Origin: Levilactobacillus paucivorans
Lineage (GTDB): Bacteria; Bacillota; Bacilli; Lactobacillales; Lactobacillaceae
DNA length: 64,000 nt
Direction of reading: 5' to 3'
NCBI RefSeq assembly: GCF_001437125.1
Contig: NZ_JQCA01000043.1
Location: 1 to 64,000 of the forward strand
Positions 16,107 through 23,917 of this stretch are shown here, piece by piece; positions within the stretch are counted from its first letter, which is position 1; each line of letters opens with the position of its first letter. A model generated the notes under the pieces. It worked only from the letters and a program-made list of their open reading frames with translations. It was not told where the DNA came from and did no database searches. The position numbers and the translations under genes are program-made.

Positions 16107-16216
16107 GTGAAAATGGAGGTTTTACGGTGAGTTCGTGAACTTTTCTCATTAAATTCCAATCGATATAAACGTGATAGTGGTGGCGTTCACCGCCAATTTA
16201 AGTGCTGAAAGCCATT

Positions 16217-16254
16217 TTGAAAGCGCTTGCTTTTTCACCTGTTTGTGTGATAAT
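16217..16254 (+). promoter_or_regulatory. cre-like site over the alcohol dehydrogenase promoter
   Basis: TTGAAAGCGCTTGCTT (16217-16232) fits the CcpA cre consensus WTGNAANCGNWNNCAW at all but one fixed position. It overlaps the -35 TTGCTT (16227-16232), which pairs with GATAAT (16249-16254) at 16 bp. Repression by CcpA on good sugars is the natural reading. Confidence 0.7.
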
Positions 16255-16302
16255 GATCATTGTACAGGCAAACACTAAAATCTACTAAACGAGGTGCCAA
16301 TT

Positions 16303-17427
16303 ATGAAGATTCAAGCTGCAGTTGTTGATAAGCAAAATGCTGATTTTGAAATTCGTGATGACGTTGAACTGACGGACATGGGTCCTGATGATATTCAGGT
16401 CCACATGGTTGCTAGTGGGATTTGCCACTCCGATGAAGCCTTACGGACCGGGGTTGCCGTTATCGACTACCCTATCGTCTTAGGGCATGAAGGTTCCGGG
16501 ATCGTCGAAAAGGTCGGCCCTGAAGTTACCCAGTTTAAGCCAGGCGACCACGTCGTTCTGAGTTTCTACGGCTGTGGGAATTGTAAGAGTTGTCTCAAGG
16601 GGATTCCAACCCAGTGTGAAAACTACGCGGCCAACAACCTCTCTGGGGTTCGTCCCGACGGCAGTGCGCACTTTACGGAAAACGGCAAGAAAGTTGCCGA
16701 CATGTTTGACCAAAGTTCCTTCACCTCCACGACCGTGGTTCGTGAACGGAACGCCGTCAAAGTTGATAAGGACCTCGACTTACGGAAACTTGGGCCACTG
16801 GGCTGTGGGTACGTTACCGGTTCCGGGACTGTGCTCAACACCTTGAAGCCAAAGCCTGGTGACACGATCGCCGTCTTCGGGACGGGTGCCATTGGGTTGG
16901 CTGCCATGATGGCCGGCCGGATTTCCGGCTGTACCAAGGTCATTGCCATCGATATCGTTGATTCTCGTTTGGAATTAGCGAAGGAACTTGGCGCTACCGA
17001 TGTCATCAACAGTAAGAATGTTGACGACGTAGTCAAGGCTGTTCAAGACTTGACTGGCGGCTACGGGGTTAACTACGCGGTTGACACGACCGGTGTTGCC
17101 AGCGTCATCTCCAACTCCATCGCTGCCTTGGCTCAAGGTGGGACTTCGGCTGCCATTGCCGTTACCAACCACCACATTGACCTCGACACTTGGAATGACC
17201 TCTGTGTCAACGACAAGAGTGTCATCGGGGTTAACATGGGTGACTCCATTCCTCAAATCGATATTCCACGCTTGATCGAATTCTACAAGCTTGGTATGTT
17301 CGACTTTGACAAGACTGAAAAGTTCTACAAGTTCAGTCAAATCAACGAAGCCAACGCTGACTCCGTTTCCGGGAAGACCATCAAGCCCGTTCTGGTCATT
17401 GATGACAGCTACGTTCCCGGTAAATAA
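16303..17427 (+). CDS. Zinc-dependent NAD(P) alcohol dehydrogenase (benzyl/aryl-alcohol type MDR)
   Basis: The 374-residue protein is a class III-like medium-chain dehydrogenase resembling aryl-alcohol dehydrogenases. Catalytic zinc ligands are Cys41 and His62 (GHEGSGIVEKVG) with the later Cys in GPLGCGYVTG. Structural zinc cysteines are Cys91, 94, 97 and 105. The nucleotide-binding motif FGTGAIGL follows at about residue 192, and Asp in IAIDIVDSR suggests NAD. It would interconvert an alcohol and aldehyde, perhaps feeding the aldehyde dehydrogenase upstream. The ATG at 16303 is set by GAGG nine bases before it; a GTG at 16294 overlaps that site. Its codon use (GTT, GGG, AAG) looks like that of a well-expressed gene, and the promoter carries a cre-like site. 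Confidence 0.88.
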   Translation: MKIQAAVVDKQNADFEIRDDVELTDMGPDDIQVHMVASGICHSDEALRTGVAVIDYPIVLGHEGSGIVEKVGPEVTQFKPGDHVVLSFYGCGNCKSCLKGIPTQCENYAANNLSGVRPDGSAHFTENGKKVADMFDQSSFTSTTVVRERNAVKVDKDLDLRKLGPLGCGYVTGSGTVLNTLKPKPGDTIAVFGTGAIGLAAMMAGRISGCTKVIAIDIVDSRLELAKELGATDVINSKNVDDVVKAVQDLTGGYGVNYAVDTTGVASVISNSIAALAQGGTSAAIAVTNHHIDLDTWNDLCVNDKSVIGVNMGDSIPQIDIPRLIEFYKLGMFDFDKTEKFYKFSQINEANADSVSGKTIKPVLVIDDSYVPGK

Positions 17428-17449
17428 GCGTTTAAAAATTTAGTTACAA

Positions 17450-17487
17450 AAAATCGGGATATCCTGTGAGGTATCTCGTTTTTTTGT
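17450..17487 (+). terminator. Terminator of the alcohol dehydrogenase gene
   Basis: Imperfect stem CGGGATATCC/GGTATCTCG flanked by A6 and T7. It can also end the convergent reductase gene at 17504. Confidence 0.75.
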
Positions 17488-17503
17488 GATCATTTAAAAT
17501 GGT

Positions 17504-18517
17504 TTAATTCATTTCTTGCAGACTAGCTAAGGCTGACAAAACTGCCTGGCGACTACTGCTAACTGGTTGCCAGTTCAACAATTGTCGCGCTCGCTGATTG
17601 CTGACCCGATGACTGACCCGCATCATCAGTTGGGCCTCCTTGACCGCTTGGTTAAAGGGGGCCAGACCATTTACCAACCAGGTTGGCAGTAGCCGGTGCG
17701 GTAACTTTTCTGACATTTCTGGATATTGGTTCCGAATCAAGGTGAGAATCTCCTGCATGGAAATTGCGGTATCTTCAACGGCTAGGATCCGCTGTCCGGC
17801 GGCCTCGGGTGTTTGCATGGCTCGAACGTGGAGATCCGCCACATCGCGAACATCGACGACATTGACCACAAGATTCGGTGTCGGTTTGCCCGCGATCAGC
17901 CGCGTCAAGAGGCCAAAACTACTGGTGACGTGACCACCTAACGACGGGCCTAGCATGGCGCCAGCATTAACTGTAACCAGCTCGGGGGCTACTGGATGGT
18001 GTTGGGTATATTGCCAAGCTGCTCGTTCTGCGAATAGTTTGGCCCGTTCATAAGCGGAAAGTCCGGCTTGTTCGGGATCCGTCCAATCCGCCTCGGTGAC
18101 GACGTGATCGCCAAAGCTACTGAAGCCCACCGCTCCCAAATTAGCCGTCATGACCACCCGCTTAACACCGGCTTTTTCTGCGGCTTGTAAGATTCGTTTC
18201 GTGCCAACTTCAGCCGCTGTTGCCACCTGATCGGCCACGTTAGTCTCATTGACAAAGACTGGTGCAGCAACGCTCATAACCGTTGTCACCCCGACCATCG
18301 CCGCCGACCATCCGGCATCCTGAGTGAGATCGGCGGCCGCAAAGTTCAGCCGATCAAGATGTGGTGTCCCAGCAATTTTCAAATCTGTTCGCACGGCTTC
18401 CGCCTGATCCAAGGACCGGAGCGTTGCCCGCACGGCATATTCCTGACGTAATAACTCGTGCATAATGTGGCGGGCTAAGAATCCATTTCCGCCGGTAACT
18501 AAGACTAATGGCTGCAT
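17504..18517 (-). CDS. NAD-dependent epimerase/dihydroflavonol reductase-like extended SDR
   Basis: The 337-residue protein is an extended short-chain dehydrogenase. LVTGGNGFLA (residues 6-15) is the Rossmann motif, with an Arg in RATLRS after beta 2 suggesting NADPH. The YxxxK pair is Tyr156-Lys160. The usual catalytic Ser before it is not obvious (VVMTANLGAVG). Such enzymes reduce aldehydes, ketones or flavonoid-like substrates in lactobacilli; the true substrate is unknown. The gene is divergent from a MerR-type regulator gene and has a MerR-style promoter, so induction by that regulator is likely. Confidence 0.82.
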   Translation of the reverse strand: MQPLVLVTGGNGFLARHIMHELLRQEYAVRATLRSLDQAEAVRTDLKIAGTPHLDRLNFAAADLTQDAGWSAAMVGVTTVMSVAAPVFVNETNVADQVATAAEVGTKRILQAAEKAGVKRVVMTANLGAVGFSSFGDHVVTEADWTDPEQAGLSAYERAKLFAERAAWQYTQHHPVAPELVTVNAGAMLGPSLGGHVTSSFGLLTRLIAGKPTPNLVVNVVDVRDVADLHVRAMQTPEAAGQRILAVEDTAISMQEILTLIRNQYPEMSEKLPHRLLPTWLVNGLAPFNQAVKEAQLMMRVSHRVSNQRARQLLNWQPVSSSRQAVLSALASLQEMN

Positions 18518-18563
18518 CGTTAAATCTCCTTATTTGCTTATTTCGGTAATTTTGATTATGCTC

Positions 18564-18594
18564 AGCATAAACCCTAGACCATGCTCTAGGGCAA
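18564..18594 (-). promoter_or_regulatory. MerR-type promoter of the reductase gene
   Basis: Minus-strand TTGCCC (18594-18589) and TATGCT (18569-18564) are separated by 19 bp, the long spacer that MerR regulators untwist. The spacer and its edge hold the dyad CCCTAGA-N6-TCTAGGG (18572-18591). Confidence 0.8.
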
Positions 18595-18613
18595 CCGGAA
18601 AGAAGGAACTTTT

Positions 18614-19057
18614 ATGACTTATACCATCAAACAGGTGGCGGAAAAGACCCACTTATCGATTTACACGCTCCGCTTTTATGATAAACAGGGCTTGCTCCCT
18701 TTTGTCAGTCGTGATCAGTCCGGCTACCGGGCCTTCACTGATGGGGATCTCCTGCTCCTCCACACCCTCAGTTGCCTCAAGAATACCGGGATGAAGATCA
18801 GTGATATTCGTCAGTACATGACTCTGGTCATGCAGGGACCAGCTTCGATTCCCCAACGTCAACAGTTGTTGCGGACCCATCGTGACGCAGTGCTGGCACA
18901 ACAGCGCGCAATTGCCCGCAATCTCCAAGAAGTCGACCGCAAACTCAGTCTCTACGACTCGCCGATCGCCACCGATCTGGTTGGTCTGGAGCTGGCGGCC
19001 GCCCGGAAAGAAAAGACTGCCAATGGCTTGCCGGACCCCTTTTCTAAGCTTATCTAG
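18614..19057 (+). CDS. MerR family transcription regulator
   Basis: The 147-residue protein opens with a MerR winged helix (YTIKQVAEKTHLSIYTLRFY, residues 3-22, then DKQGLLPFVSRDQSGYRAF). A coiled-coil dimerisation helix follows (about 75-120). It has no cysteine cluster for metals, so it belongs to the aldehyde or small-molecule branch (AdhR/YraB-like). It is divergent from the reductase gene, whose promoter has the 19-bp MerR spacer. A paralogous arrangement lies at 59925-61297. Confidence 0.88.
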   Translation: MTYTIKQVAEKTHLSIYTLRFYDKQGLLPFVSRDQSGYRAFTDGDLLLLHTLSCLKNTGMKISDIRQYMTLVMQGPASIPQRQQLLRTHRDAVLAQQRAIARNLQEVDRKLSLYDSPIATDLVGLELAAARKEKTANGLPDPFSKLI

Positions 19058-19061
19058 CAAA

Positions 19062-19096
19062 AAAACGGGACAACCTACAAGGCATCCCGTTCTTTA
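19062..19096 (+). terminator. Terminator of the MerR gene
   Basis: AACGGGA and TCCCGTT arms with a T-rich end, directly after the stop codon. Confidence 0.75.
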
Positions 19097-19201
19097 TCAT
19101 CTCAGTTTAGAAAAATCGTTTTAAACGTAAGGAATTATCGACTTTGTTATTTTTACAATGCCAACAATCGTTCAAAAAAGGTCGACTTAAAATCTTGTTC
19201 T

Positions 19202-19224
19202 TATGATATCACGGTGATATCATA
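19202..19224. promoter_or_regulatory. 23-bp perfect palindrome upstream of the RHH-SPFH operon
   Basis: TATGATATCAC-G-GTGATATCATA has two perfect 11-bp arms, followed by a further TATCAT at about 19229. The left end reads TATGAT, a possible -10 box. It is the natural autoregulatory operator for the ribbon-helix-helix protein encoded next. Confidence 0.75.
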
Positions 19225-19249
19225 AAGCTATCATCAGGAGGCACTTATC

Positions 19250-19579
19250 ATGGCAAAAGAATCACAGAAGCGTTTTCTCTTACGACTCGACGAAGGTCTT
19301 TTCAACCGTATTTCGGACGCCGCGGACGCCGATGGCCGGAGCATCAACGCCTACATCGTTCAGGTGCTCTCTAAGGCCGCTCCAGCGGGGAACTGGGAAC
19401 AGCGACAGTTGATCGGCCGCGCTATCCCAGGTAAGGAATTAGACGTTAAATCTGGCCTGGTCTTAGTCGCCGGAATTTACTATCGGTATCTGTTGGAGTC
19501 ACCAGAGAAACCAGATAAAGCCGCAAAGTATACAATCATCGAGAGCCACGGGAATATTTTGACGTTGAAAAAAATCTAG
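19250..19579 (+). CDS. Arc-type ribbon-helix-helix protein with C-terminal extension
   Basis: The 109-residue protein begins with an Arc/MetJ-like RHH domain (KRFLLRLDEGLFNRISDAADADGRSINAYIVQVL, residues 7-42). A 65-residue C-terminal part of unknown fold follows. Proteins of this type bind palindromic DNA as dimers and often repress their own operon. AGGAGG lies eight bases before the ATG. The stop codon is 11 bases before the SPFH gene start, so the two form an operon. The SPFH partner is not a known toxin family, so an antitoxin role is not claimed. Confidence 0.8.
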   Translation: MAKESQKRFLLRLDEGLFNRISDAADADGRSINAYIVQVLSKAAPAGNWEQRQLIGRAIPGKELDVKSGLVLVAGIYYRYLLESPEKPDKAAKYTIIESHGNILTLKKI

Positions 19580-19590
19580 GGGGAATGAAC

Positions 19591-20430
19591 ATGTTCGGTA
19601 TTCGAATTGTTCGACAAAACAACGAAGGTTTAGTAGAAACATTGGGGAAGTACAAGCACACCGTCTTACCAGGGATTCACTTTTACATCCCCGGCATTCA
19701 AAAGATCCGGACCGTCAGCCTGGCTATGTCGCCACTAGCCCTGCCAAACTACTCGGTCATCACCAAGGATAACGCGGACGTTTCGGCGAGCCTGACGCTG
19801 AATTATCACGTCACGAACGCCGTCAAATATCAATATGAAAACACCGACTCCGTCGAATCCATGGCTCAGCTGGTACGGGGCCACCTGCGGGATATCATCG
19901 GGCGGATGGACCTGAACCAAGCGCTGGGATCCACGGCCAAAATTAACCAGGAGTTGGCCACGGCCATTGGTGATTTGACCGATACCTATGGCATCAACGT
20001 TGACCGAACCAATATCGACGAATTGACACCATCCAAGGCCATCCAATCCGCGATGGATAAGCAACTGACGGCCGACCGGGAACGAATCGCCGCCATCGCT
20101 AAGGCTGAAGGGGAAGCCAAATCCATCGAGCTGACCACCAAGGCCAAGAACGATGCCCTGATGGCTACCGCCACGGCCCAAGCCACCGCGACGCGGACCC
20201 GCGCCGACGCCGAAAAATATCGGATCGACACGGTAAACTCCAGTCTGAGCTCGGCCACCAAGGAATTTTTCGAGAATCAATCGATCTCGGCCTTCAGCGA
20301 CCTCGCCAATTCACCGGCCAATGTCGTGGTCGTTCCTAGTGATCACGTGGCCGACCTGGGTCAGATTCCCGCTATCGGCGCTGCACTGAAGAGCGGTCTC
20401 GCCGATGTTACGCCTAAACCTAAAAAGTAA
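19591..20430 (+). CDS. SPFH/Band 7 domain protein (slipin/prohibitin-like)
   Basis: The 279-residue protein carries a Band 7 domain from about residue 8 to 175 (NEGLVETLGKYKHTVLPGIHFYIPG at its start). An Ala/Glu/Lys-rich coiled coil follows (DRERIAAIAKAEGEAKSIELTTKAKNDALMATATAQ, stated as about 165-215). SPFH proteins form ring or lattice assemblies on membranes and organise membrane microdomains or stress responses. There is only a short hydrophobic N terminus rather than a clear membrane helix. The ATG at 19591 is seven bases after AGGGGG; the ATG at 19585 is too close. It is co-transcribed with the RHH gene, an uncommon pairing that suggests DNA-level control of a membrane stress protein. 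Confidence 0.85.
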   Translation: MFGIRIVRQNNEGLVETLGKYKHTVLPGIHFYIPGIQKIRTVSLAMSPLALPNYSVITKDNADVSASLTLNYHVTNAVKYQYENTDSVESMAQLVRGHLRDIIGRMDLNQALGSTAKINQELATAIGDLTDTYGINVDRTNIDELTPSKAIQSAMDKQLTADRERIAAIAKAEGEAKSIELTTKAKNDALMATATAQATATRTRADAEKYRIDTVNSSLSSATKEFFENQSISAFSDLANSPANVVVVPSDHVADLGQIPAIGAALKSGLADVTPKPKK

Positions 20431-20434
20431 TTTA

Positions 20435-20470
20435 TTAAAAACTGACGACCACCTGGCCGTCAGTTTTTGT
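20435..20470 (+). terminator. Terminator of the RHH-SPFH operon
   Basis: Perfect 11-bp arms AAAAACTGACG/CGTCAGTTTTT (20436-20446 with 20458-20468). Confidence 0.85.
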
Positions 20471-20545
20471 TTTCCCTCGTTTCGTTGCCCTCCCCTTGTC
20501 TAGGCGGTAAACTGGAGTTGGTTAATCCCATGAGGAGGTTTTGAG

Positions 20546-20905
20546 ATGGTGACTCGCAAAGAAATTTTCACCTATACAGAAGATAACTACGGCGTGACCC
20601 CAGAGTACACTTTCAAGTCTTTCCCGAAGTACGCGGCCCTCAAGAATCGTCAGGGCAAATGGTTTGGGCTAATCATGAATGTCCCCCTAAATAAGCTGGG
20701 ACTGGAAGGCACCGAGGAGGTTGACATCCTCGACGTCAAGGTCGATCCCGAACTTGGCAGCATCCTACGTAGCAAGCCCGGCTACCTCCCAGGCTACCAC
20801 ATGAACAAGGAACACTGGATCTCAATCATTTTGGATCAGGACACGGATCACGACTCGCTGTTCCAACTACTGGATAGTAGTTATCAATCGGTTATTAAAT
20901 GTTAA
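20546..20905 (+). CDS. MmcQ/YjbR family protein
   Basis: The 119-residue protein matches the MmcQ/YjbR family (also called DNA-binding protein YjbR), small soluble proteins with a CyaY-like double-wing fold whose function is poorly known. The segments FKSFPKYAALKNRQGKWFGLIM (about 23-44) and SKPGYLPGYHMNKEHWISIIL (about 75-95) are typical. GAGGAGG precedes the ATG. It stands alone between the SPFH operon and the T-box leader. Confidence 0.85.
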   Translation: MVTRKEIFTYTEDNYGVTPEYTFKSFPKYAALKNRQGKWFGLIMNVPLNKLGLEGTEEVDILDVKVDPELGSILRSKPGYLPGYHMNKEHWISIILDQDTDHDSLFQLLDSSYQSVIKC

Positions 20906-21066
20906 TAATTAATTAGTTATAACTATTAGGTCACATTTAAACACAACTTTGCATTAACATAAGGCTGTCTGTCCACGCCACACGCTGTGCCTTCCCAGAA
21001 AAATACAGCTTAATTTATCACGACGGTCTCAGCCGTGAGGGCGTTCCACTCAATTTAAATTTCCAG

Positions 21067-21095
21067 TTGACAGTATTTTTTCTCAGGGGTACACT
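21067..21095 (+). promoter_or_regulatory. Promoter of the T-box leader
   Basis: TTGACA (21067-21072), 17 bp, TACACT (21090-21095). The preceding interval 20906-21066 is AT-rich without a recognised feature. Confidence 0.75.
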
Positions 21096-21109
21096 AGCCT
21101 CAATTCAAT

Positions 21110-21396
21110 AAATCGTCCGAAACAAACCATTGAGGTGGAGATCAAGATTATCGTGCACGTCAAGAGAGCCGTCGTTGCTGAGAGTACGGCCGAACGCAGA
21201 TAGTTAAATGGACCACCGAGGGCTTCCCCGAACCATTAGAAGTACGGGAAGACGTGCGACATACGTCAGTTGTCAGGGAAATGTTAGTTTCCTGTGGAGA
21301 GGGGCGCGGTCTCTTTTTCGGGACCCGTCTAATTAAGGTGGCACCGCGGTTAAAACCGTCCTTAACGCATTGGCTGTTGAGGACGGTTTTTTGTAT
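21110..21396 (+). ncRNA. T-box leader RNA, predicted tryptophan-specific
   Basis: The T-box core AAGGTGGCACCGCGGTT lies at 21335-21351. A terminator with 15-bp arms follows (21352-21366 with 21376-21390, then T6). The specifier region reads AAATGGACCACCGAGG. By alignment with known leaders, where six bases separate the codon from GAG, the specifier codon is UGG (21209-21211), that is Trp. The antiterminator bulge is UGGC (21339-21342), whose C pairs with a G discriminator base, as in bacterial tRNA-Trp; tRNA-Met, the alternative if the codon were AUG, has A. Uncharged tRNA-Trp would therefore switch on the peptide-binding protein gene downstream. Confidence 0.9.
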
Positions 21397-21423
21397 CCAA
21401 TTTTAACCGAGGGGGATTCACTT

Positions 21424-21582
21424 ATGTTGACACGATGGCAAAGCTCATTATTCTTTCTAAACCCAACTAAACTAACTTTTGGAGGAATTTATAATGAGTC
21501 TATTAACCAAGAAACAAACCTTACTACTTTGCGGCGTTATCCTAATCGGGGGCGGCATCTTCGCCGTCACAGCACACTCTAA
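21424..21582 (+). CDS. Possible leader peptide overlapping the peptide-binding protein gene
   Basis: An ATG at 21424 stands seven bases after GAGGGGGA, as strong a ribosome site as that of the main gene. It opens a 52-codon frame beginning MLTRWQSSLFFLN that runs 89 bases into the downstream gene in another frame. It contains a Trp codon at position 5 and lies between the Trp T-box terminator and the main gene. It may be translated, but no homologue is recognised and the long overlap argues for caution. Confidence 0.3.
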   Translation: MLTRWQSSLFFLNPTKLTFGGIYNESINQETNLTTLRRYPNRGRHLRRHSTL

Positions 21583-23134
21583 GACCACTAAGTCGGCAAC
21601 TCAACAGACCTTGAACCTGTCACAGACGGCACCCATCACCAGTCTCGATGTTGCCAAGATTACCGACAGCGTCTCCAGTACCGCCCTGAGTCAGGTGGGT
21701 GAAGGTCTTTACCGTTTGAATGCCAAGAGCCAAGCAGAGAACGCCTTAGCGACTAAGACCACGGTCTCCGATCGCGGTCATCGCTACACGATTGACCTGC
21801 GTCACGACGGCAAATGGAGCAATGGCGACCCGGTAACGGCCCAGGATTTCGTTTATTCATGGGAACGAACCCTGAACCCGCAATCCAAGTCGGAGTTCAC
21901 CTATCAATTCGCCAACATTAAAAATGCCACGGCCATCGCCGTCGGCAAGAAATCCCCATCATCCCTCGGGGTTAAGGCCGTGGGCAAGTATCGCCTCGCA
22001 ATTACCCTCAGTCAACCAGCCGCTTATTTCAAGCAAATGCTGGCCAGCACCACCTACTATCCTTTGAATAAAAAAGCCGTGAACAAGTACGGCAAACAGT
22101 ACGGGTCGTCCGCTAAGACCACCGTTTACAATGGGCCATTCGTCCTGACCAACTGGACCGGAACCAGCGACACTTGGACTTTAAAGAAAAACGCCCGCTA
22201 CGCCAATGCCAAAGCCGTTAAGCTACAACAGCTCAACTACAAGGTCATTAAATCAACGGCAACGGCCTACAATCTTTACCAGTCCAAGCGTCTGGACGCG
22301 GTCACCCTGGATGGCGAACAAACCACTCAGAACAAGAACAACCCTAATTTGAAGTCCCTCTCGCAAGGTCGGATTGGGTTCATGCAATACAACGAGAAGG
22401 ACAAGGTCGCCGCTAATCGTGACCTCCGGACCGCCATTTCACTGGCTATTAACCGGAAACAACTGGCCGACCAAGTCTTAAAGAACGGGTCACTTCCCGC
22501 CAAGACCTTTGGGATTAAGAGCATGCTCAAGAACCCCAAGACCGGCGCCGACTTTACTCATGACGCTGCGGAAACCAGTACCGTAAGCTATCACCCTACC
22601 CAGGCCAAATCCCTGTACCAACAGGCTCTAAAGCAATTGGGTAAGAAGAGTCTGACGGTTACCATCACCTGTGGCGATGATGACGCCAGCAAGAAACTTT
22701 CCGAATTCATCCAGAGTGCCTTGTCTACTAAGTTGGGCTTAAAGGTTACCGTGCAATCCATGCCCTTTACCTCAATGCTCAGCAACGTTTCCAAGGGGAA
22801 CTTCCAGATCAACCTGACCAGCTGGAGCATGGACTACGCCGACCCCATTCAATCCTTACAGATTCTGGAATCGACAAACAACTCCAACATGGGTCATTAC
22901 AGCAGCAAGGCCTACGACAGTGCCTTAGATGCCGCTGAAGGCCCCGACGCCCTCAAGCCAACGGCGCGTTATGCCGACCTGGTTAAGGCCGCCCACATCG
23001 CGCTTAAGGACCAAGCCGTCACCCCACTCTACGAAGGCCGGACTGGTGTCTTGGTCAACCCTAAGCTAAAAGGGGTCGTCTATAATCAATTTAACGGGAG
23101 CGCAGACTATCGGACCGCTTCTGTTGCCAAATAA
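21494..23134 (+). CDS. Oligopeptide ABC transporter substrate-binding protein (OppA family)
   Basis: The 546-residue protein matches family 5 extracellular solute-binding proteins. LRHDGKWSNGDPVTAQDFVYSWERT (about residues 101-125, described rather than quoted whole) is the diagnostic block, and LSQPAAYFKQMLA and AISLAINRKQLAD follow in order. These capture oligopeptides for an Opp permease, which is not encoded nearby. The N terminus MSLLTKKQTLLLCGVILIGG is one hydrophobic helix with no lipobox, since Leu stands at -1 and -3 to the only nearby Cys. It is thus probably membrane-anchored rather than a lipoprotein. The ATG at 21494 has GGAGG eight bases upstream. A Trp T-box controls it, which suggests supply of tryptophan through peptides. 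Confidence 0.88.
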   Translation: MSLLTKKQTLLLCGVILIGGGIFAVTAHSKTTKSATQQTLNLSQTAPITSLDVAKITDSVSSTALSQVGEGLYRLNAKSQAENALATKTTVSDRGHRYTIDLRHDGKWSNGDPVTAQDFVYSWERTLNPQSKSEFTYQFANIKNATAIAVGKKSPSSLGVKAVGKYRLAITLSQPAAYFKQMLASTTYYPLNKKAVNKYGKQYGSSAKTTVYNGPFVLTNWTGTSDTWTLKKNARYANAKAVKLQQLNYKVIKSTATAYNLYQSKRLDAVTLDGEQTTQNKNNPNLKSLSQGRIGFMQYNEKDKVAANRDLRTAISLAINRKQLADQVLKNGSLPAKTFGIKSMLKNPKTGADFTHDAAETSTVSYHPTQAKSLYQQALKQLGKKSLTVTITCGDDDASKKLSEFIQSALSTKLGLKVTVQSMPFTSMLSNVSKGNFQINLTSWSMDYADPIQSLQILESTNNSNMGHYSSKAYDSALDAAEGPDALKPTARYADLVKAAHIALKDQAVTPLYEGRTGVLVNPKLKGVVYNQFNGSADYRTASVAK

Positions 23135-23159
23135 CCACTAAAATTAGAGGGACGTTGCA

Positions 23160-23187
23160 TTGCAGTGACCGTAAATTACGGTATAAT
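23160..23187 (+). promoter_or_regulatory. Promoter of the GtrA-like gene
   Basis: TTGCAG (23160-23165) and TATAAT (23182-23187) are 16 bp apart. Confidence 0.55.
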
Positions 23188-23294
23188 TGAGTGTGATACG
23201 ACAATTACGCGTTTTCATAACTTCGGTGGACCGCTGACGTTTTCTTTTACGGTTTCACCCGGCGAAAAAACGTTACAGAAAGGTTCCTAAAGTT

Positions 23295-23798
23295 ATGGAT
23301 AATCAAACCCCTCTACGCCACGATCATTACCCAACGACGAAAGCGGAGTATGAAGCCGAATTAACCGAAACAGAAAACGAACACGCCGCCGAGCTCCAAA
23401 AGGTTGAGCAGAAGGTCCAGGGACAAGTCTCCCGGTACCTCTTGTTCGGTGCCGTCTCAGTGGTCGTCAACATCGTCTTGTTCTACCTGTTCTATCACAC
23501 CATGGGTATCGAATACCAAATCGCCAACTTTATTGACTGGTTGATTAGTGTTCAGGTTTCCTTCTGGTTAGACCGGCAGTTTGTCTTCATGCACAAGTCA
23601 ATTAAGGAAATGGGAACATTCTACATGACCCGGATTATTACCTTCTTAATTGAAACGGTCCTTCTGTGGTTCGGTGTCTCCGTCCTCAGTGGCAATAAGA
23701 CCATCGTGAAGGTTATCGGCCACATCATCGCGTTAGTTCTGAACTTCTTCGTTTCCAAGAAGTTGGTCTTCAAGAACCAACCCGCACCTGCCGACTAA
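23295..23798 (+). CDS. GtrA-like membrane protein with N-terminal coiled coil
   Basis: The 167-residue protein has the four-helix GtrA/DPMS_TM domain (about residues 45-160, starting SRYLLFGAVSVVVNIVLFY and including LDRQFVF). This family is tied to flipping or placing lipid-linked sugars for wall glycans. The first 45 residues are a Glu/Ala-rich helical extension (AELTETENEHAAELQKVEQK) not usual in the family. No glycosyltransferase gene is adjacent, so the substrate is unknown. It has its own promoter and terminator. Confidence 0.85.
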   Translation: MDNQTPLRHDHYPTTKAEYEAELTETENEHAAELQKVEQKVQGQVSRYLLFGAVSVVVNIVLFYLFYHTMGIEYQIANFIDWLISVQVSFWLDRQFVFMHKSIKEMGTFYMTRIITFLIETVLLWFGVSVLSGNKTIVKVIGHIIALVLNFFVSKKLVFKNQPAPAD

Positions 23799-23808
23799 AT
23801 TTAATCGT

Positions 23809-23841
23809 CAAAACCGAGACCAGCTGGCCTCGGTTTTTTTT
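23809..23841 (+). terminator. Terminator of the GtrA-like gene
   Basis: AAACCGAG..CC and GG..CTCGGTTT arms are followed by T8. Confidence 0.85.
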
Positions 23842-23917
23842 ATTCAATTTTTGTATAAAATCGACCTGTTAACTGGTGTATGATAGAAGGTATTCCGAAC
23901 AGAAGGACCGTGTAGCC

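Noticed and set aside
19250-20430. RHH-SPFH pair as a toxin-antitoxin system
   Set aside because: The SPFH protein belongs to no toxin family; only the operon shape resembles one.
21427-21455. Second promoter (TTGACA) between the T-box terminator and the peptide-binding gene
   Set aside because: No acceptable -10 box at 16-18 bp.
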